Shown here piece by piece: positions 59,371 to 64,000 of a stretch of DNA of 64,000 nucleotides. How positions within the stretch are numbered: position 1 is the first letter of the stretch; the number at the start of each line of letters is the position of its first letter. The stretch is from the NCBI GenBank assembly GCA_963828415.1, contig CAWHEI010000003.1:248001-312000 (forward strand). The letters are read 5' to 3'. The notes beneath the pieces are model-generated. The model did no database searches. It saw nothing but the letters and a program-made list of their open reading frames with translations, and was not told the DNA's origin. The stretch comes from Sva-07 sp963828415. GTDB lineage: Bacteria; Actinomycetota; Acidimicrobiia; Acidimicrobiales; Ilumatobacteraceae. Position numbers and translations under genes: made by a program.

Positions 59371-61144
59371 ATGGCCATGACACATTCCGCAGCGTCAGCT
59401 CCACACCTGAACGATCGCGCCCACGCGGCGCGTCGTGGCGCTCGCCGTGTCCCGCTGGCAATCGTGGTGGCGCTCGTCTCCACGATCGGCGTGATCGCAA
59501 CGCCGGTCGCCCATGCCGACGACCCGGCACCCGACGACACGACCAGCACGTCCACCAGCACGTCCACGTCGACCACCACGACCACCGACGACGACGACGA
59601 GCGCACCAGCGAACACGGACCCGCCGACGCCAACACCCACGACCATCACACCGACGACCACCGCACCGGCGACCGCCACGTCGATCCCGGCCCCAACCAC
59701 CACGATTGCCGGCCCCACGACCACCGTCGCCCCAGCGCCCCAGAACGTGATCGTCTATCCGAGCCAGATCGCCAACATCCTGGCCACGATCCGCTACGTC
59801 GAGTCCAGGGGAAACTACGCCGCACCACTCAACAAGGGCCGCGCTTCGGGCGCCTACCAGTTCATCACCTCGACGTGGAACAACTACGGGGGCTATCGCG
59901 ACGCCTACCTGGCGCCCCCTGAGATCCAGGACGAGCGGGCCGCGGCCGACGTCAACCGATTCCTCACCCAATGGAACAACGACGTCTCGATGATCCCGGT
60001 CATGTGGTACTACCCGCGGGCGGCGACAGACATCGCTCTGATGGACATCGTGCCGGTGCCATCGGCGGGCAACGTGCTGACGGTTCGCGAGTACCAACAG
60101 CGATGGCTGGGAGTCTGGGCGTTCCTGGCCGGTCAACCGATCCCCCGCCCGGTCACGTTCGCCGATCAACTCGCACGCATGGGACTCGCTCCCGAGTTGC
60201 CCGCGCCCGAAGTCGTCGATCCGACGACACCCGCGGTCGAACGCACCGCCCGTGTCGCATTTCCGGTGCTCGGACCGACTCGCCTCGCCGCGCCGGACTG
60301 CGGCGACGCGCAGGACGTCGCCCAGAACGCCGGCGCCTCGGGCTCGCCAGAGGACATCGCCGCGGCCGGGCTGTGCGCCGAGGAGGCGCCCGGCATCATC
60401 TTCGGCGTCAAGATGCAGCCCGTGCTCGCCGTCGTCGACGGCGTGGTCACCGATGTGGTCGACACACCGGGTGAGAACATCACCGTCACGATCACCGATG
60501 TCACGGGCCGGAGCTTTCAGCTCGCCGGGTTCAACGACGACAGCCCCGGCACGAACGACGGGGCCGCCCCGCCGCATCTCCGCTTGACCCGACTCGCCGT
60601 CGTGGGCCAGAGCGTCCGTGCCGGCCAGGTGCTCGGCTTCATGGGCGACACTGACCCGCTCCCGCTGGGAATCCGGTCCGACGTGCCGACCGACGCCACG
60701 GTCGAGATCCCGATCGACCAGGTCGCGCCGCACATCCGGCTCACGATCAACGACCTCGACGGCACACCGGTCGACGCGTACGGACCGGTGATCGACGCAC
60801 TGTTCAAGCAGGTGTGTTCCGTAGGCATCGGGCCCTGGTCGGGCCTGCAGAACGGATTGGGATTCGAACCGGTCATCACGGAGACCACCGACGACAGCCG
60901 CGAGATCGATTCCGAGTGGGAGGTCACCGCGACCGGCGAAGTGATCGCCTCGGGATGGGCGGCCATGATCTATCCCAGCGAGAGCTGCGGATGGGCGCCC
61001 CCGGAGAAGCGGGGCCCGGGCGCCGGCGGGCCGACGTCGATTCCGGTCAGCTGGATGACGCCGATCGACCTGTCGACGTCGATCTGGGTGGAGCTGGCGG
61101 TTCGCGAGGACACCTCGCTCACCATCCCGATGATGCGGCCCTGA
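59371..61144 (+). pseudogene. Secreted lysozyme-like (transglycosylase) protein, frameshifted in its linker
   Basis: A Sec signal peptide (VPLAIVVALVSTIGVIATPVAHA) and the start of a Thr-rich linker are in one frame. After TTTTTDDDD the linker continues as Thr/Pro-rich sequence (TTTTSAPANTDPPTPTPTT) in the next frame, followed by a lysozyme-like domain (ATIRYVESRGNY with the likely catalytic Glu, GRASGAYQFITSTWNNYGGY) and a C-terminal beta-rich region resembling a degenerate LytM/M23 domain. One extra G near 59587 explains the switch. Such proteins cut peptidoglycan outside the cell. The simple-sequence site makes a sequencing slip plausible. Confidence 0.8.
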
Positions 61145-61153
61145 GCGAGCGGG

Positions 61154-62125
61154 TCAGCTGACGCGGCGAGCGTCTTCGATCAGGTTGATCTCGTACAGGA
61201 CCTCGTCGAGCGCGTGCTCGGCGCTGATCGCCGAGAAGCGCTGTGGCGTCTCGGGGGTGCAGCACGACGGAACCGGCGCCAGGACAGTCCACGGCCGAGG
61301 ATGGCAGAACTGCACCACGCTGTAGCGCTCACCCTCGAAGCCCGGCGCCGCCACGACGCGGTGCCAGCCGATGGGGATGACCCCGTTGGTGAGGCGCTCC
61401 AGCATGATCCCGGTGTTGATGATCACCGCATCGTCGGGTGGCGTGGCATCGACCCAGCCGTCATCGACGCGCACCTGCAGGCCCGGCGCCGTTGCGCGCG
61501 GCAGTGCCGTGATCAAGTTGATGTCACCGTGCTGGCCCGCCCACTCGTGGCCCTCTGCGCCAAGTTCGGACATCGCCGGATACCGGATCGCCCGAGTCAG
61601 CGTCGGGCCGTCGGCAACCATGTCGTCGAAGAACGTCTCGTGGCAGCCGATGCCCTCGGCGATCACACGCAGGAAGCGCCGTTGCAGATCGGCGATCGAC
61701 TCGTGGAAGCGGTACAGCACCTCGGTGATGCCCGGCACGGCGTCCTCGGGCAGGAGTTGGTCGGGGTACGCCGTCGGAAACTTCGTCCGCAGTGGATGCC
61801 CGGCGGCGATCGGGGCCGACCAGTTGAGCATCTCCTTCCAGTCGGGCTTGTCGCTCGATGCAGCCGTCTCGACCAGCAACCCGGTGTAGCCGGTCTGGCC
61901 GTGGGCGCCCGGCGCGATGTACTGCTGTTTGGTCGCCTCGTCGAGTTCGAAGAACTGACGGAGCATGCCGTACGTGGTGTCGAGGAGATCGTCGGACAGG
62001 TCGTGGCTCGTGTACACGAAACCGGTCTCGAGGCTTCGGCGAACGCCGTCGACGACAGCACGACGGCTCGCACCGGTGCTCGACTCGAACGCGAGGAGGT
62101 CGACATCGAGAATCTGATCGGTCAT
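61154..62125 (-). CDS. 2-oxoglutarate/Fe(II)-dependent oxygenase, isopenicillin N synthase-like
   Basis: 323 aa. The iron ligands His-x-Asp in AGQHGDINLITALPRA (near 198) and the distal His in IGWHRVVAAPG (near 252), plus Arg-x-Ser in ERYSVVQFCHP (near 263), form the family signature. The N-terminal TGFVYTSHDLSDDLLD is typical of this plant-type dioxygenase group. It uses 2-oxoglutarate or a related cosubstrate to oxidise an unknown small molecule. TAGCGT is 7 bases before ATG 62125. Confidence 0.92.
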   Translation of the reverse strand: MTDQILDVDLLAFESSTGASRRAVVDGVRRSLETGFVYTSHDLSDDLLDTTYGMLRQFFELDEATKQQYIAPGAHGQTGYTGLLVETAASSDKPDWKEMLNWSAPIAAGHPLRTKFPTAYPDQLLPEDAVPGITEVLYRFHESIADLQRRFLRVIAEGIGCHETFFDDMVADGPTLTRAIRYPAMSELGAEGHEWAGQHGDINLITALPRATAPGLQVRVDDGWVDATPPDDAVIINTGIMLERLTNGVIPIGWHRVVAAPGFEGERYSVVQFCHPRPWTVLAPVPSCCTPETPQRFSAISAEHALDEVLYEINLIEDARRVS

Positions 62126-62132
62126 CGCCGCA

Positions 62133-62138
62133 ACGCTA
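62133..62138 (-). promoter_or_regulatory. Probable -10 box (TAGCGT on minus strand) of the oxygenase gene
   Basis: TAGCGT on the minus strand ends 7 bases before ATG 62125. Confidence 0.5.
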
Positions 62139-62176
62139 CCCGAGCCGCCAAAACCCACCATCTCCCGAACCCACCA

Positions 62177-62228
62177 CGTTTGCGCTGCACTCCGGGTGGG
62201 ACGGGTCACCTGAATCCGCACACAAACG
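62177..62228. repeat. Palindromic element, 52-bp family A, copy 3
   Basis: Arms begin CGTTTGCG and end CACAAACG, with the centre GGGTGGGACGGGTCACC. Pairing is imperfect. It lies 16 bases after the stop of the PLP enzyme gene. Confidence 0.82.
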
Positions 62229-62244
62229 GCGTGCTGGTGGGACC

Positions 62245-63240
62245 TCAGGCGGGGAGGCCGCCGGGGGCGAACAGCGCCGGCCAGCCACCGGTGTGGATGA
62301 AGACCACGTCGGAGCCGAAGCGTCGCTCGGCCGCGAGGCCGAGCAACCCCGAACAGCCCTTGCCGGAGTACGTGCGGTCGAGCAGCCAGCCGCCCCGTTG
62401 CGCTGCCCACCGGATCGCTGCGTCACCCGCCTCCGTCGGGACGGCATAGTCGTCACCGATCCAGCGAGGGTCGACCTCGACGTCCTCCTCCGCGACGATG
62501 GCGGTCGACTGCATCAGCGTCAATGTCTGATTTGCCAGGCCCGCAATGTCGGGACGACCGATGTTGACGCCCTTCGCCACGCCGATCGCAACGACATCGG
62601 GAACATCGCGACCTGCATGCGCTGCTGCCGCACGACCTGCGAGAAGTCCGGCGTGGGTGCCGCCGCTCGACGAGGTGAACACGACGTGTGACGGTGACAC
62701 GCCCACCGCCTCGCACTGATCGAGCAGTTCGACGAACGCGGCGGCATACCCCAGCGCCCCGACGGCCGTGCTTCCGCCGATCGGGATCGCGTACGGCGCC
62801 AACCCGTCGGCAACCAGCTGATCGGTGACCGCCTCGCGGGCGACCTCGAGTTCGCCCCAGTGGCTCTCCTCGGCGCCGGTGAAGTGCAACTGGGCGCCGA
62901 ACAGCATCGACAGCAGCTGGTTCCCGGTTGCTTCGGCGGGCCGATCACCCGACAGCACGAGGTGCGTCTCGAGACCGAGCCGGGCGCCCGCAGCCGCCGT
63001 CATTCGGCAGTGATTCGACTGCGCTGCACCCACGGTGACCAGCGCCTTGGCCCCCGTTGCGACGGCATCACCGCACAGGAACTCGAGCTTGCGCGCCTTG
63101 TTGCCCCCTCCACCGAGGCCGGTCAGGTCGTCGCGTTTGACCCACAGGCGGCTGCCGCCCGCGAGCGTCGGTCCGGCCTCGAGGGGCGTTGGCAGGGTGG
63201 CGAGCGTGGCTCGTTCGAGGTGATCGAACACCCTCCTCAT
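62245..63240 (-). CDS. PLP-dependent D-cysteine desulfhydrase / ACC deaminase-like enzyme
   Basis: 331 aa, fold-type II PLP enzyme. The PLP lysine is in LGGGGNKARKLEFL near residue 48, and QSNHCRMTAA, the phosphate-binding SSGGTHAGLLAG and YSGKGCSGLLGL follow. The family degrades D-cysteine or 1-aminocyclopropane-1-carboxylate, releasing ammonia. ATG 63240 is tight against the divergent ung promoter; only 17 bases separate the two starts. Confidence 0.9.
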   Translation of the reverse strand: MRRVFDHLERATLATLPTPLEAGPTLAGGSRLWVKRDDLTGLGGGGNKARKLEFLCGDAVATGAKALVTVGAAQSNHCRMTAAAGARLGLETHLVLSGDRPAEATGNQLLSMLFGAQLHFTGAEESHWGELEVAREAVTDQLVADGLAPYAIPIGGSTAVGALGYAAAFVELLDQCEAVGVSPSHVVFTSSSGGTHAGLLAGRAAAAHAGRDVPDVVAIGVAKGVNIGRPDIAGLANQTLTLMQSTAIVAEEDVEVDPRWIGDDYAVPTEAGDAAIRWAAQRGGWLLDRTYSGKGCSGLLGLAAERRFGSDVVFIHTGGWPALFAPGGLPA

Positions 63241-63257
63241 GCTAGGCAGTGTGGCCG

Positions 63258-63938
63258 ATGCCCACCGACTGGAACCCGCTGCTGCGCGATCAGTTCGAAT
63301 TGCCGTACTGGCAGGACCTCCAGGCGTTCGTCGCACAGGAGCGGCTCGCCCATCCGGTGTACCCACCCGCCGACGAGGTGTTCGCGGCGCTCCACTGCAC
63401 CCCGTACGCCGAGGTGAAGGTCATGATCCTCGGCCAGGATCCGTACCACGGGCCCGGACAGGCGCACGGGCTGTGCTTCTCGGTTCGACGGGGTGTCCGT
63501 GTACCTCCGTCGTTGATGAACATCCACAAGGAGTTGCACGCCGACCTCGGCCTCCCGATCCCGGATCACGGCAACCTCGAGGCCTGGGCCGGGCGTGGCG
63601 TGCTGCTGTTGAACACGACGTTGACCGTGCGCGGTGGTGCGGCAGCGTCGCACCAGAAGCACGGGTGGGAGACGTTCACCGACCGGGTGATCGAAGTGGT
63701 CGCCACCAAGGAGGAGCCCGTGGTGTTCATCCTGTGGGGAGCGTCCGCACGACGAAAGCGCGCACTGATCGACACCACTCGCCACGCGATCATCGAGTCC
63801 GCACACCCCTCCCCGCTGTCGGCCCACAACGGGTTCTTCGGGAGCCGACCGTTCAGCCGCACGAATGCGGCGCTCGTGGCAGCAGGACGCGATCCTGTCG
63901 ATTGGGACCTGACCGATCCGGGAAGCGCCGACGAATGA
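63258..63938 (+). CDS. ung: Uracil-DNA glycosylase, family 1
   Basis: 226 aa, normal length. The catalytic loop MILGQDPYHGPGQAHGLCFSV has the activating Asp, and the second motif is ESAHPSPLSAHNGFFGSRPF with the catalytic His. VLLLNTTLTV is the uracil-recognition strand with Asn. It removes uracil from DNA to start base excision repair. ATG 63258 was chosen; a GTG three codons earlier is possible. It could back up the frameshifted family-5-like enzyme. Confidence 0.97.
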   Translation: MPTDWNPLLRDQFELPYWQDLQAFVAQERLAHPVYPPADEVFAALHCTPYAEVKVMILGQDPYHGPGQAHGLCFSVRRGVRVPPSLMNIHKELHADLGLPIPDHGNLEAWAGRGVLLLNTTLTVRGGAAASHQKHGWETFTDRVIEVVATKEEPVVFILWGASARRKRALIDTTRHAIIESAHPSPLSAHNGFFGSRPFSRTNAALVAAGRDPVDWDLTDPGSADE

Positions 63939-63951
63939 GGATGCCGTACTG

Positions 63952-64000
63952 ATGCCGTGGACGACGAGTGATCGAGTGATGCAGTTGCGGGAACGCCACG
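63952..64000 (+). CDS. Possible start of a further gene, truncated by window end
   Basis: An open frame begins at ATG 63952 and runs off the end (MPWTTSDRVMQLRERH). Only 16 residues are visible, 13 bases after ung. The sequence is too short to identify; I cannot exclude a chance frame. Confidence 0.3.
   Translation, partial: MPWTTSDRVMQLRERH

Noticed and set aside
1..64000. tRNA, rRNA or known riboswitch genes
   Set aside because: No cloverleaf-like sequence with a conserved T-loop or other recognisable RNA element was found by eye; a covariance-model scan would be needed to exclude small RNAs.

Overview
This 64 kb window is high-G+C DNA from an actinobacterium. A WhiB regulator, an NAD-dependent DNA ligase, the phosphomutase/DUF3090/SCO1664 gene triad, F420-type oxidoreductases, a PASTA kinase-like protein, a PdtaS-type histidine kinase and mycofactocin genes all point that way. 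Within the phylum I infer Acidimicrobiia, possibly close to Ilumatobacter, from the gene mix; this is not proven by the sequence. No rRNA, tRNA, CRISPR-Cas, prophage or complete transposon was seen. About 60 protein genes fill the window, and many start without a leader: a TANNNT hexamer followed by 6-10 bases and then ATG, GTG or TTG.

Layout. 0-5 kb: end of a GH13 glycosidase, a hypothetical gene, an alkylation-repair pair (ada-alkA fusion and ogt) and an MFS exporter. 5-11 kb: a reverse-strand operon with a stand-alone circularly permuted ATP-grasp protein, an alpha-E protein, an ATP-grasp/alpha-E fusion and a transglutaminase-like protease, predicted to make and cut peptide-like amide bonds. 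11-13.5 kb: an AbiEi/DUF559-like gene between two copies of a 45-bp palindrome, then an acyl-CoA dehydrogenase. 13.7-18.7 kb: two amt-glnK ammonium modules and an FrhB-type flavoprotein. 19-23 kb: a lipoprotein, a broken uracil-DNA glycosylase and the phosphomutase/DUF3090/SCO1664 cluster. 23-36 kb: etfBA, a lipid kinase, GDPD, WhiB, PdtaS, two ArsA-like ATPases with DUF3107, DJ-1/PfpI, an SDR and a PASTA pseudokinase. 36-45 kb: ligA, a MetE-like protein, iscS-mnmA, a methyltransferase and an LLM oxidoreductase. 45-56 kb: a mycofactocin-linked region (FadH/OYE oxidoreductase, a second ETF with FixC/FixX-like partners, mftE, mftF), interrupted by a GH3 glucosidase and a DedA protein. 56-64 kb: an alanine-racemase-like protein, a DUF418-like membrane protein, a ROK protein, a secreted lysozyme-like protein, a 2OG-Fe(II) oxygenase, a PLP enzyme and ung.

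The most unusual content is between genes. At least four families of palindromic elements with fixed lengths (52, 45, 40 and 33 bp), plus TCTGA-core REP-like palindromes and 80-bp, 34-bp and 6-bp tandem repeats, are scattered through the window. The 40-bp family forms three arrays that all have a 61-bp period. Many elements sit just after stop codons. No transposase is visible.

Four otherwise well-conserved genes (first amt, family-5-like uracil-DNA glycosylase, GH3, secreted lysozyme-like) each carry exactly one extra base. This suggests assembly errors or recent decay, so they are listed as frameshifted.
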